Shown one piece after another: positions 9,258-19,279 of a stretch of 64,000 nucleotides of DNA. Both the position numbers and the translations under genes were made by a program. Origin of the DNA: Alistipes putredinis (GTDB lineage Bacteria; Bacteroidota; Bacteroidia; Bacteroidales; Rikenellaceae); the NCBI GenBank assembly GCA_022009915.1, contig CP091730.1, positions 496,001 to 560,000 of the forward strand, given 5' to 3'. The notes beneath the pieces were generated by a model. The model was not told where the DNA came from. It saw only the letters and a program-made list of their open reading frames with translations, and did no database searches. Numbering within the stretch: position 1 is the first letter of the stretch; the number at the start of each line of letters is the position of its first letter.

Positions 9258-10103
9258 ACTTTATTCGTTTTTTTAACTTGTATAGTTTTTTTGTCGTCAG
9301 TTTTAATTTGCAAACTTAATAAAGTTCCTGGAAATTCCGCATTAAAAACGAGAATTTTTATTATTATTTACATCGCAGTAGTATCCATTGTTACTTATTA
9401 TCTTCAATGCCGCCTTTTATTGTAATGCAAAAAAATTCTCGCAAAAATGTAAGGCCATATCTACTCGGGACACCTTCTTATGTGGTATTACCATCAATGA
9501 GGTCCCACTCTATCGCCTGAATAGCATTCATATTGTTGCCAAGCCTATTATTTACCGTATTACGTATTCCAGACCCAGTATCAACTATCGAAAAATCAAT
9601 ACAATGTTTATTAGGATAAAACTGTCCGCAAGTGTAAATATATTCAGTTTGTGTATGTAAAACGGCATTTGTAAATATTTCCAAAATCACTTGTGCGATC
9701 TTCATCTTTGCACGAGGAGTAAAACTGGGTAATTCAGGTCGATTCAATAATCTGCTGTTTACATACTGAGCAAAAATATCGCTGTCACTTCGTTTGAAAC
9801 GAGTATATTGAATAGTGGTATTGTTATTATCCAAAAACTGCCGGATAACCATAATAAGATAGAAATCCATTCTTTTTGTAAAATGGTCTGAATATTAGAG
9901 TCTGCTTGTAACGAGATGTTATTTTTTAGTGCTGAGAATATCTAATACAGCACCTAATGGTGCGCTCATATTGGCACTGAAAAATCGTGACAATTGTATA
10001 TTAATATCTGAATACTGCGACGTTCTGAACCTATTCCAAAAACGTTATCAACTTTTTGGAATCCATTATAGTCATCATTTATACTATAAATTATCTCATT
10101 CAT
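9254..10103 (-). CDS. GHKL-type ATPase (HATPase_c), frame broken several times
   Basis: Start chosen at the ATG at 10103, just downstream of a clear promoter. Rebuilt order: MNEIIYSINDDYNGFQKVDN, RRSIQILIYNCHDF, MSAPLGAVLDILST, NISLQADSNIQTILQK, GFLSYYGYPAVF, then the long open piece with FKRSDSDIFAQYVNSRL and the ATPase core. Core motifs: N-box ILEIFTNAVLHT, G1 box IVDTGSGIRN, then after a break near 9440 SRYGLTFLREF (G2-like lid). The C-terminus is FNAEFPGTLLSLQIKT followed by the stop at 9254. About 280 residues. Breaks lie near 9975, 9930, 9875, 9835, 9440, 9390 and 9345. GHKL proteins of this type pair with STAS-like partners as kinases; that activity here is inference. The many breaks could instead mean a decayed gene. 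Confidence 0.7.
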
Positions 10104-10119
10104 TTGATTCTATGTTTAT

Positions 10120-10150
10120 CAAAGATAGTTATTAATTCTTAAATGACAAA
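10120..10150 (-). promoter_or_regulatory. Promoter of the GHKL-STAS-PIN operon
   Basis: On the minus strand, TTTG (10150-10147) is followed after 19 bases by TATCTTTG (10127-10120), a full match to the Bacteroidota consensus. The ATPase ATG lies 16 bases after the -7 box, so the leader would be very short. Confidence 0.75.
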
Positions 10151-10324
10151 AAAATGAATAATTTTTCAACAAACTTTTAGTGTAGATAAGATAGATAACC
10201 ATAGACGACCGAAGTCAATAAAAAAACAATAAAAAAAGTATTTCAAAAATATCAAAATCATCAATCGTTATAAATAACAAATATTCAATTACTTTTCCAC
10301 ATTTCAACAATCACGGTGGGGGGA
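10151..10324. other. AT-rich non-coding stretch
   Basis: Poly-A and poly-T rich sequence upstream of the operon promoter. No coding frame, no tRNA-like or repeat structure seen. Base composition changes back to that of the chromosome near 10320. Confidence 0.5.
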
Positions 10325-10350
10325 GGCATCCGGATTCCGGATGCCTTTTT
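10325..10350 (+). terminator. Hairpin with T run pointing away from the AT-rich tract
   Basis: GGCATCCGGA / TCCGGATGCC nearly closes on itself, then TTTTT. The T run fits a plus-strand transcript, yet no plus-strand gene is seen upstream of it. It may be a leftover from before the AT-rich tract arrived, or it may act on the HdeD gene without a T run. Confidence 0.55.
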
Positions 10351-10371
10351 ATTTGTCTTATAACCGACTGT

Positions 10372-10954
10372 CTACATGTCGAAATAGCGGTGGACGCTGC
10401 GGAGCTGCCATGCAAGGGTGCAAGCACCGGCTCCGGCCAAAAGCAGCGAGATGCCGACCCACGCTATCACGGCCGGAACACCGAAGACCAGCGGCCGGAA
10501 AACAATCCATACGGAGCAGAGCAACAGCAGCACTCCGAAGAAAATCGTCCAGCCGGAACCTCTGACACCCAACACCTGCATGTCGCTTCCGAAGCCGATT
10601 GCCCAGAAAGCCCTGAACATGAGCCAGAATCCGAGAAACAGAGGCAGTATCTCTGCCGACAGGGCGACATTGAAAATAAGTATCACACCCAGCACCGCCT
10701 CGATTACTCCGCCGGCTATCATCCACCCGCGGCCCGTCATGAATCCTCGGTCGGTGGCCGAGAGAACGATTTCCAATATGCCAGAGCATAAAATGACCCA
10801 TCCGAAAATCAAGGCCAGAGAGATATAACTCTGTGCAGGATAGGCGAATGTAAGAATACCTGCGGCCAGCAACAGCAGGCCTACGATGCCATATAGCCAC
10901 CAATAGCGAATGGCACGCTTCGAGTTTTTCGAGAAGAATAGCAAATCTGTTCAT
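10372..10954 (-). CDS. HdeD/DUF308 family membrane protein
   Basis: About 190 residues with six hydrophobic helices in three repeated pairs, the pattern of HdeD and DUF308 proteins (for example YGIVGLLLLAAGILTFAYP, then ALIFGWVILCSGILEIVLSA, and GRGWMIAGGVIEAVLGVILI). E. coli HdeD is linked to acid resistance; here only the family is known. The long frame opens at a TTG at 10944. The nearby ATG at 10954 (MNRF...) is one base out of frame, so a single-base insertion near 10946 is likely and the ATG may be the true start. Confidence 0.8.
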
Positions 10955-11119
10955 AATCATATCGTTTTATTACTGTTCGACACGGAACGGATACTTCAAA
11001 TATCGCGCCAGCCGGACAGCGTGTCATGAAAAACGGCGGCGATTCGCACGTGTTTTTCCGTTTCACGGAAATTCATAATAATGTCATAACCGCAGCAGGG
11101 AAAACCGGCAGCATTTTTA

Positions 11120-11127
11120 TACCTTTG
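11120..11127 (+). promoter_or_regulatory. Possible -7 box of the RND efflux operon
   Basis: TACCTTTG lies 28 bases ahead of the adaptor ATG and matches the Bacteroidota -7 consensus. I see no clear TTTG at -33, so strength or activator need is unknown. Confidence 0.45.
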
Positions 11128-11155
11128 GACCATTCCTAATTCGAAACCGCCACAA

Positions 11156-12239
11156 ATGAAGAAGAAAAGAAGATGGCTCGTCACGGCCGTTATTTTGCTC
11201 GTATTCTGCTGCACGTTCGGCATCTACAATCATTACAGCAAAACCGCCGCAAAATCAGGCGACACCATGCCGGCAGAAAAGGTGCAACGCAGCCTCAACG
11301 TTCTCAACGTAAACGGGACGATAATCCGCCCCAAAACGCTCACCGACGGCATAACCCTGACAGGCAATCTGATGCCGGACGAGGAAGTGGACCTTTCATT
11401 CGAGACTTCGGGCAAAATAGTCGAAATAAATTTTCAGGAAGGCTCAATCGTCCGCAAAGGCGAGCTGCTGGCCAAAGTGAACGACAAACCGCTGCTGGCG
11501 CAGCTCTCGCGCTATGAAGCACAGCTGAAACTGGCCGAAGACCGCGTTTACCGCCAGAGCGCACTGCTCCAAAAGGATGCGGTAAGCCAAGAGGCATACG
11601 AACAGGCCCGCACCGAACTGGCCATGCTCAATGCCGACATCGACATCGTGCGTTCGAACATAGCCCCTGACCGAGCTGCGTGCGCCGTTCGACGGAATAA
11701 TAGGATTGAGAAACGTCAGCGAGGGCGCATACGCCTCGCCGAACGTCGTGGTGGCGAAGCTCACCAAGATAACGCCGCTTAAAATCGACCTTTTCGTACC
11801 GGAGCGCTACGCCGGACAGATAAGGCCCGGGACCAAACTGTCGTTCACCGTGGAAGGACGCAACGAGACGTTCGGGGCGGCGGTGTACGCCAAAGAGTCG
11901 AAAGTGGACATCGCAACCCGCACGCTCGCCGTTCGTGCGCTGTATCCCAACACGCACGGTACGCTGCTTCCGGGCCGGTTCGCATCGGTATATATCCGCA
12001 TGCACGACATTCAGGATGCCGTCGCAGTTCCCACGCAGGCAATCGTGCCGGAGATGGGCGTGGACAAGGTATACCTATATAAAAATGGCAAGGCGCATGC
12101 CGTGGAGGTGAAAACGGGTCTGAGAACCGATGCCGAAATTCAAATCATCGAAGGGCTCCGAACGGGGGACACGCTCATTACCTCGGGAACGCTGCAACTG
12201 CGCGAAGGTCTGCCGGTAAAACTCGACGCCATAGAATAA
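11156..12239 (+). CDS. RND efflux periplasmic adaptor (membrane fusion protein), frame broken once
   Basis: Links the inner-membrane pump to the outer-membrane channel. The ATG at 11156 opens a membrane anchor (WLVTAVILLVFCCTFGIY). It is followed by the biotinyl-lipoyl half-motif LSFETSGKIVEINFQEGSIV, with VRKGELLAKVNDKPL, and a helical hairpin (LSRYEAQLKLAEDRVYRQSA). A break near 11668 joins SNIA to LTELRAPFDGIIGLRNVSEG, the second lipoyl half. The beta-barrel domain and the C-terminal TLLPGRFASVYI complete it. About 360 residues. First gene of adaptor-pump-channel, 15 bases before the pump. Confidence 0.92.
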
Positions 12240-12254
12240 AACACTATCCAGCGT

Positions 12255-15200
12255 ATGAACATTTCCGAACTTAGCATACGTCGTCCCGTGCTGGCCACGG
12301 TGCTTACGATAATCATACTGTTATTCGGCTTCATCGGTTACAGCTATCTGGGCGTGCGCGAGTATCCGAGCGTGGACAACCCGATAATCTCCGTTTCGTG
12401 TTCCTACCCGGGCGCCAATGCGGACGTAATCGAGAACCAGATAACCGAACCTCTCGAACAGAACATCAACGGCATTCCGGGCATACGCTCCATGTCCAGC
12501 GTGAGCCGTCAGGGCCAGAGCCGCATCACGGTAGAGTTCGAACTCTCGGTAGACCTCGAAACGGCCGCCAACGACGTGCGCGACAAGGTGTCTCGCGCCC
12601 AGCGCTACCTGCCCCGCGACTGCGACCCGCCTACGGTCACCAAAGCCGATGCCGACGCTACGCCCATACTCATGGTCACCGTCCAGAGCGACAAACGCTC
12701 CCTGCTCGAAATAAGCGAAATAGCCGACCTGACCGTAAAGGAGCAGTTGCAGACAATCAGCGACGTGAGCGGCGTGGAGATATGGGGCGAGAAACGCTAC
12801 TCGATGCGTCTTTGGCTCGACCCGACCAAAATGGCAGGCTACGGAATAACGCCGATGGACATCAAAAACGCACTGGACAGGGAGAACATCGAACTTCCTT
12901 CGGGCAGCATCGAAGGCAACACCACCGAGCTTACGATTCGCACGTTAGGACTGATGCACACCACACAGGAGTTCAACGACCTTGTAATCAAGGAAAGCGA
13001 CGACAGAATCATCCGCCTGAGCGACGTAGGTCGGGCCGAACTCGGACCTCAGGATACGCGCAGCTACATGAAGATGAACGGCACGCCGATGGTGGGCGTA
13101 GTCGTGATTCCGCAGCCCGGGGCAAACCACATCGAGATTGCCGATGCGGTGTACGCGCGAATGCAGAACATGAAAAAGGATTTGCCGGACGACATCATAA
13201 CCAGCTACGGATTCGACAACACGCGCTTCATCCGCGCCTCGATAAACGAGGTGAAGCAGACCATCTATGAAGCGTTCATTCTGGTAATCATCATCATATT
13301 CCTGTTTTTTTGAGAAACTGGCGCGTAACGCTGATTCCGTGCATCGTGATTCCGGTTTCACTCATCGGCACGTTCTTTCTGATGTACATCGCGGGATTCT
13401 CAATCAACGTACTGTCCATGCTCGCGGTGGTGCTGTCGGTAGGATTAGTGGTGGACGACGCCATAGTGATGACCGAAAACATATACATCCGCATAGAACG
13501 CGGCATGACGCCTCTCGAAGCCGGCATCGACGGAGCGAAGGAGATTTTCTTCGCCGTACTCTCCACCTCCGTAACGCTTATCGCCGTATTCTTCCCGATT
13601 GTTTTCATGAAAGGAATGACAGGAAGGCTGTTCCGAGAGTTCAGTCTGGTGATTTCGGGCGCAGTGGTCATCTCCACGTTCGCAGCCCTGACCATTACCC
13701 CCATGCTCGCCACGAAGTTGCTGAAAAGGCAGGAGAAGAAGAACTGGTTCTACACTAAAACGGAGCCGTTTTTTTCGTGGGTCTGAACAACTTTTACAGC
13801 CGGTCGCTGGCTGGGTTCCTGCGACGCAGATGGCTGGCCCTGCCGTTAATCGCCATAATGATAGGTCTTATCGGCTGGCTATGGAATGCAATTCCCGCCG
13901 AAATGGCCCCGCTGGAAGACCGCTCGCAGATTACGATAAACACTTCGGGCTCGGAGGGCGCGACATACGAATACATGCGCGACTACACCGAGAGCATAAA
14001 CCTTATGGCAGACTCGCTGGTTCCGGAAGCCGAGGCCATTACGGCCCGCGTGGCCAGCGGCCGCGGAAACATCCGCATAGCATTGAGCGACATTGCCACT
14101 CGCAAGCGTTCGCAGATGGAAATAGCCGAGCAGCTCTCCTCGGCCGTGCGCACGCAAACCAAGGCGAGGGCTTTCGTTCAGCAGCAGAGCACATTCGGCG
14201 GCCGCCGAGGCAACATGCCCGTACAGTACGTGCTCCAGGCCACCAGCCTCGAACGGTTGCAGGAGGTGCTGCCCGAATTCATGCGCAAGGTTTACGAAAG
14301 CCCCGTGTTCCAGATGGCCGACGTGGACCTGAAGTTCAGCAAGCCCGAAGCCCGTATATCGATAAATCGCGACAAAGCCAATCTGCTCGGCGTTAGCGCC
14401 CGCGACATAGCCCAGACCCTGCAATACGGGTTGAGCGGACAGAGAATGGGATATTTCTACCTGAACGGCAAGCAGTACGAGATTCTGGCCGAAATAAACC
14501 GCCAGCAACGCAACAAACCCGGGGATTTGAAATCCTTATACATTCGTTCGGACAAGGGCGAAATGATTCAGCTCGACAATCTCATATCGCTCGAAGAGAA
14601 CGTGGCTCCGCCGCAGCTGTATCACTACAACCGTTTCCTTTCGGCTACCGTTTCGGCAGGATTGGCCAAAGGCAAAACCATCGGTCAGGGACTGGACGAA
14701 ATGGACAGGATAGCCGCCGAGGTGCTGCCGGACGATTTCCGCACGGCGCTTGCCGGAGATTCCAAGGAGTTCCGCGAAAGTTCCTCGTCGCTCATGTTCG
14801 CCTTCCTGCTGGCTATCGTGCTGATATATCTGATTCTGGCGGCGCAGTTCGAGAGTTTCAAGGACCCGCTGGTCATCATGCTCACCGTGCCGTTAGCCAT
14901 TGCGGGAGCTCTCGTATTCATGGCCTCGACGGGTCAGACGATGAACATTTTCAGCCAGATAGGCATAATCATGCTCATCGGTTTAGTGGCGAAGAACGGC
15001 ATTCTGATAGTGGAATTCGCCAATCAGAAACAGGAGTCGGGCATCGGCAAGATGCAGGCTATCGAGCAGGCCTCGTTGCAGCGCCTGCGTCCGATTCTGA
15101 TGACCAGCGCATCGACGATTCTGGGTCTGCTGCCGCTTACGATGGCCTCTGGCGAGGGGGCGAACGGCCGTATCGCCATGGGTATCGCCGTGGGGGGCGG

Positions 15201-15300
15201 CATGGTGGTCTCGACGCTGCTGACCCTTTACATCGTGCCGGCGATTTACAGTTACGTTTCGACCGACAGAAATAAACCACAGAAAAAAACCGAAAAATGA
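12255..15300 (+). CDS. RND multidrug efflux pump permease (AcrB/MexB type), frame broken twice
   Basis: Proton-driven inner-membrane pump. Rebuilt to about 1,010 residues, near the usual 1,020-1,050. It starts MNISELSIRRPVLATVL. The porter domains contain VDNPIISVSCSYPGANADV and the conserved D-V-R-D-K-V. TM4 has VGLVVDDAIVMTENI (the Asp-Asp proton relay). The second half has NIFSQIGIIMLIGLVAKNGI (TM10, relay lysine). Breaks occur in T runs: near 13310 (FLF to LRNWRVTL) and near 13775 (EPFF to VGLNNFYS). The stop overlaps the TolC start (ATGA). Substrates unknown; antibiotic, bile salt or dye export is typical of the family. Confidence 0.94.
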
Positions 15301-16611
15301 AATCGACGATACTGACCGCTCTGCTGCTCCTTACGAGCCTGTACGCCGGAGGGCAGGAGAGGCTTACGCTCCAAAAATGTCTCGAAAAGGGCTTGCAGCA
15401 AAACTACGGCATACTCATCGCGCGAGCCGAGCAGCAGATAAGCGACAACAACGCTACGGCCGCCAATGCGGGGATGCTGCCGACCATAGGACTTACGGCC
15501 GGATATGCCGGAAGTCTGGATAACGAATACGCGGAAGCCCGAACCGGAGAATCCTCGACCGAAAAGAACATCTTCGACCAGACATTCAACGCCGGCGTAG
15601 CCCTCGACTGGACGCTGTTCGACGGTCTCAAAATCCGCACCGACTACAAGAAATTGCAGGAAATGAAACGGATGGGCGCCCTGAATACCCGAATCGCGGT
15701 AGAGGATTTCGTAGCCGGTCTTACGGCCGAATACTACAACCTGATACAGCAGACGCTTCGTCTGGACAATTTCCGTTATGCCGTGACCCTCTCACGCGAG
15801 CGGCTCCGCATCACCGAAGAGCGATTCAAGATAGGCGATTTTTCTCGTTTGGATTTGTTGCAGGCCCGCGTGGATTTCAACGCCGACAGTTCGAAATACA
15901 TTTCGCAACAGGAACTGCTGACTGCTTCGCGAATCAGAATCAACGAAATGCTCACCAATCGGAACGTCGATGAACGAATCATAATCATCGATTCGACAAT
16001 CGTGGTAAACGAAAGTCTCGCATGGGACACGCTTATGGCCCGAACGCTGAACGACAACCCTTCGCTGCTTATGGCGGACCGACAGACGGCGCTGTCCGAG
16101 CTCGAACTCAGGGCCGCAAAAATCGCGCAACTATCCCTACCTGAACCTCTCGGCCGGCTACGGCTACACATACAACCGTATGGGCAACGGTACGACCAAA
16201 TCGCGTGCGAGTCTCGGGCCGAACGCCTCGTTAAAACTCGGGTTCACGATTTTCGACGGCAACCGCCGCCGCGAGCAGCGCAATGCCCGCATCGAAATAC
16301 AGAACGCGGAACTCTCGCGCAAACAAATCGAGGTATCGCTTCTGGCGGACCTGTCGAACTTCTGGCAGGCCTATCGGAACAATCTGGAATTGATTCAACT
16401 CGAAAAGGAAAACCTCGTAGCCGCCCGCGAAAACTACGAAATAGCCATGGAGAGGTATCTGTTGGGCGATTTGCCCGGCATCGAGATGCGCGAGGCGCAA
16501 AAGAGCCTACTGGATGCAGAGGAGCGAATCCTCACGGCTCAATACAACACGAAACTGTGCGAAATATCGCTGCAACAAATCAGCGGCAACATAGGCATAT
16601 ACCTAAAATAA
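15297..16611 (+). CDS. TolC-family outer-membrane efflux channel, frame broken once
   Basis: Outer-membrane exit duct of the tripartite pump. The ATG at 15297 overlaps the pump stop. Signal peptide MKSTILTALLLLTSLYAGGQ, then the first outer-membrane efflux repeat (LTLQKCLEKGLQQNYGILIA, AGMLPTIGLTAGYAG). A break near 16132 joins AAKIA to the second repeat (LNLSAGYGYTYNRMGNGTT, RAQ-like EMREAQKSLLDAEERIL). About 437 residues, normal. The closing segment NIGIYLK ends at 16611. Confidence 0.93.
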
Positions 16612-16667
16612 TACAGGCGGCCGTATAAAAACAGCATAGCCCGAACGTGTCAGCAGGGCTGCAAAGC

Positions 16668-16704
16668 AAAAGAGCGCATGATTCTCGAATCACACGCTCT
16701 TTTT
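16668..16704. terminator. Bidirectional terminator between the efflux operon and the nuclease gene
   Basis: A-run / AGAGCG ... CGCTCT / T-run hairpin with a small internal mismatch and a 4-base loop. Both flanking genes end here, so it serves both strands. Confidence 0.8.
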
Positions 16705-16722
16705 ATTCGAATGCCGCACCGG

Positions 16723-18237
16723 TTACATCGCATCCTGCAAACCGGCCCAGTCGGAGACGTCGAACCTCTCCTTGACCGCATCCGGACACAGCGGGAAGAA
16801 GTCGAACTCGCCGCCTATCCTGCGTTCGATTTCGGCAACGGAAAAAGTATACTCCCTTATCGACGGAATGACAGCCGGAGATTCGGAGTCGAAGTTTTGC
16901 GGCAGCCAGAACCCTATGGCGGTCAGTTCATCCGCACGGCACTCGGCAACATGCTTTCCTGTATTGCCCTTCTTGGTCCTCAACAGCACGGTGAAGCGGT
17001 GCGTAGGAACAATGCATATTTTCGACACGCCCGGCGAGGTGCGGTTATAATTGCCGGCATCGTACACCGTATTGTCGTCATTTTCGAACCATGTACCCTG
17101 AACCACATACAGAGTATCGTTGCAAATCCAGTTGCTGCTTATGGACTTTTCAATCAATTCCCAATGCGCATAGTACATCATATTCTCGGGAGCTATGTTG
17201 GACGGATAGAAAGTCTGCACATTAAGTTCGGCACCAGCTCCACCCCGATGCGCCGAAGCCATCATGTGCCCGCGATTGAAATAAACGCCGTTGCAACGAG
17301 TCCACAAAGTAAGGTCGCTCTTGGAGCGCCCGGGAGTGGGATTGTTCGACCACGGCCAGTTCTGCCAGTCTTCGCGGTCGTAGATTATGGACTGCTGCGC
17401 CTCGGTCATGGCAGGGTCGGGGCGCCATGGGTCGGGGGTTGTACGTCCGAAACCGCCCTCCTGATAACAGCCGTGCATCGGATAGGCGACATAACGCGGT
17501 ACGTGCCTCGACGCATCGTAGCAAGTCGTATAGTTCCGCACATCCTTTTTGCTCTTTACCGTTTTCGCGAAGTGCTTTATATAAACATAGTCGGGGTTGT
17601 CCACCTGTGCAGGCAGCTCCACCCAAGCATACTGCGGACGTCTGGACACGGTCACGGTTTTCGACACATCCTCGCCGCCGTCAGTTCTGGCAGTAGTGAC
17701 AGTAACGGTGGCGGTGACACCGTAAGGCATGTCGGTCACGCTGATACGCTCGCTTCCTCCGACACCCTCCGTAGGAGCGATTTTAACCTCCGGATTGCTC
17801 ACGACGGCTTTCCACGCCACATCGGAGTGCACAGTAATCACGTTCCATGCCGGTTTGGCAGGGTCAAAAATCTATGCTGGCAGGCGACACTTCGAGCGAA
17901 GGAACACCGCCGCCCGAAGCAGTTACGGAGACCCATTTCTGCAATCCGCCAGAAGATACGGTCATCATGATGCTCTTGCCGTCCGGAATGGAGAGTACCG
18001 TAACGATATTCTCGCCGGCGTTCCCGTTCGTCTTGTCCAGCACCAGTTCCGGACTGCCTACCTGAATGCTCCACGAATTGTTGCATTTTACGGTTATCAG
18101 GTTCTGCGACTGAATGGTGCGACTGAACGTCACTTTGGCAGGAGTTACTTCCAGAAACGGCTCCTCGCCGCTATCCTTCCCGCATCCTGAAAAATCAAAA
18201 CCGTACATAACAGCAAAATAGATGTAAGTCTGTTCAT
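16723..18237 (-). CDS. Lipoprotein with BACON domains and a DNA/RNA non-specific endonuclease domain
   Basis: From the ATG at 18237, a lipoprotein signal (MNRLTSILLLCTVLIF, lipobox FSGC after a one-base break near 18190). Two BACON-type Ig-like domains follow (LEVTPAKVTFSRTIQSQNLI.., then LEVSPASIDF and the second unit, with a break near 17865). The C-terminal domain, about 240 residues, has the NUC motif NRGHMMASAHRGG (family DRGH: Arg-Gly-His with the catalytic His), NVQTFYPSNIAPE (the metal-binding Asn) and a WEL segment. Serratia-type nucleases cut any nucleic acid. An exported, surface-bound nuclease that feeds on extracellular DNA is inference. About 495 residues. Confidence 0.85.
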
Positions 18238-18341
18238 AACAAACGTTTTGTTGTGTTCTTTGACAAATGTATAAATAAATTGTGTAAAAACTTAATATCC
18301 GCACCCGTTTAATTTCCGATCATCAAAAAAACGTCCGATTT

Positions 18342-18373
18342 TTTGCATTTTGAAAAATTATGCGCTATCTTTG
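18342..18373 (+). promoter_or_regulatory. Promoter for tRNA-Glu
   Basis: TTTG at 18342-18345 and TATCTTTG at 18366-18373, 20 bases apart. The tRNA starts 48 bases after the -7 box. Confidence 0.7.
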
Positions 18374-18420
18374 CACCTGCTAACGTCCCCACAGGGAAAT
18401 TAGACTTGAAAAAGGAACAT

Positions 18421-18495
18421 GCTCGGTTCGTCTAGCTGGTCCAGGACGCGAGATTCTCATTCTCGAAATCATGGGTTCGAATCCCATACCGAGTA
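18421..18495 (+). tRNA. tRNA-Glu (CUC anticodon)
   Basis: Acceptor GCTCGGT pairs with ACCGAGT (G-U at the first pair). The anticodon arm CGAGA-TTCTCAT-TCTCG gives anticodon CTC, and the T-arm is ATGGG-TTCGAAT-CCCAT. The GGTTCGTCTAG start is the usual tRNA-Glu form. CCA is not encoded. Confidence 0.92.
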
Positions 18496-18504
18496 CAAGC
18501 AACG

Positions 18505-18535
18505 TATCGCCTGCAATTATGCAGGCGATATTTTT
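18505..18535 (+). terminator. Terminator after tRNA-Glu
   Basis: Perfect 10-base stem ATCGCCTGCA / TGCAGGCGAT with loop ATTA, then TATTTTT. Confidence 0.85.
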
Positions 18536-18565
18536 CGCCTTCACAAAAATAATAATTCTTACTTT

Positions 18566-18596
18566 TTTGCAATAATTACAAATTTCATTATATTTG
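18566..18596 (+). promoter_or_regulatory. Promoter for the ferritin gene
   Basis: TTTG at 18566-18569 and TATATTTG at 18589-18596, 19 bases apart, a full Bacteroidota consensus 42 bases ahead of the ATG. Confidence 0.75.
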
Positions 18597-18637
18597 CACC
18601 CAGAAAATATATATACCGAATAAAAAAACTTATTGTT

Positions 18638-19151
18638 ATGTTGAGTGAAAAAATGCAGAGCGCTTTCAATGCGCAGATTAACGCCGAGATGTGGTCGGCC
18701 TATCTTTTACCTTTCGATGTCGATGGATGCAGCCGCAAAAGGCAACAAGGGTGCGGCGAACTGGTTTTCGGTTCAGTTCCAAGAGGAACAGGCCCATGCC
18801 CGCATTCTAATCGATCATGTCATCTCGCGCGGCGGCAAGGTGACTCTGGCTCCTATCGCCGAGGTCAAGACCCAATGGGCTTCGCTTCTCGACTCTTTCA
18901 AGGACACGCTTGCACACGAACGCAAAGTTACGGCCATGATACACAATCTCTGCGACATGGCTGCCGCCGAGAAAGATTACGCAGCCTCCGATCTGCTGGT
19001 TTGGGTCGTGAGCGAGCAGGTGGAAGAGGAAGAGAACGCACAGGAACTCATCGATGCCTTGGAGAAGATTGACGGCAATTCCGCTGCATCATACCTGTTC
19101 GACAAAGAGCTCGCGGCACGCAAATACATCGCACCCTCGATTCTCAAATAA
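18638..19151 (+). CDS. Ferritin (FtnA type), frame broken once
   Basis: Stores iron as a mineral in a 24-subunit shell. Starts MLSEKMQSAFNAQINAEMWS (first ferroxidase Glu in QINAEMWSAYL). A one-base insertion in a T run near 18711 shifts the frame before YLSMSMDAAAKGNKGAANWF. The rest has QEEQAHARIL (E-x-x-H ferroxidase motif) and VSEQVEEEENAQELI. About 170 residues, normal. It has its own promoter and terminator, so it is monocistronic. A separate bacterioferritin gene lies at 62655-63173. Confidence 0.93.
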
Positions 19152-19170
19152 AACGGATTTCATCCCCCAA

Positions 19171-19207
19171 AAAAAGAGCCGGAACATATTCAATTCCGGC
19201 TCTTTTT
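19171..19207. terminator. Terminator after ferritin
   Basis: AAAAAGAGCCGGAA / TTCCGGCTCTTTTT with a 9-base loop and T run. Works in either direction. Confidence 0.85.
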
Positions 19208-19226
19208 CAGCATCGCGAACCTTTCG

Positions 19227-19256
19227 TTGCATTATTGTGTCTTTTTGTTATATTTG
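19227..19256 (+). promoter_or_regulatory. Promoter for the 49-residue peptide gene
   Basis: TTG at 19227-19229 and TATATTTG at 19249-19256, 19 bases apart. The ATG lies 23 bases after the -7 box, with no other gene in between. Confidence 0.65.
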
Positions 19257-19279
19257 TACGACCAAAAACACGACCTGAA

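Noticed and set aside
8039..10320. Direct repeats (attL/attR) of the tRNA 3' end at the far side of the AT-rich tract
   Set aside because: I compared the last bases of the tRNA with 10100-10330 and found no matching run, and there is no integrase.
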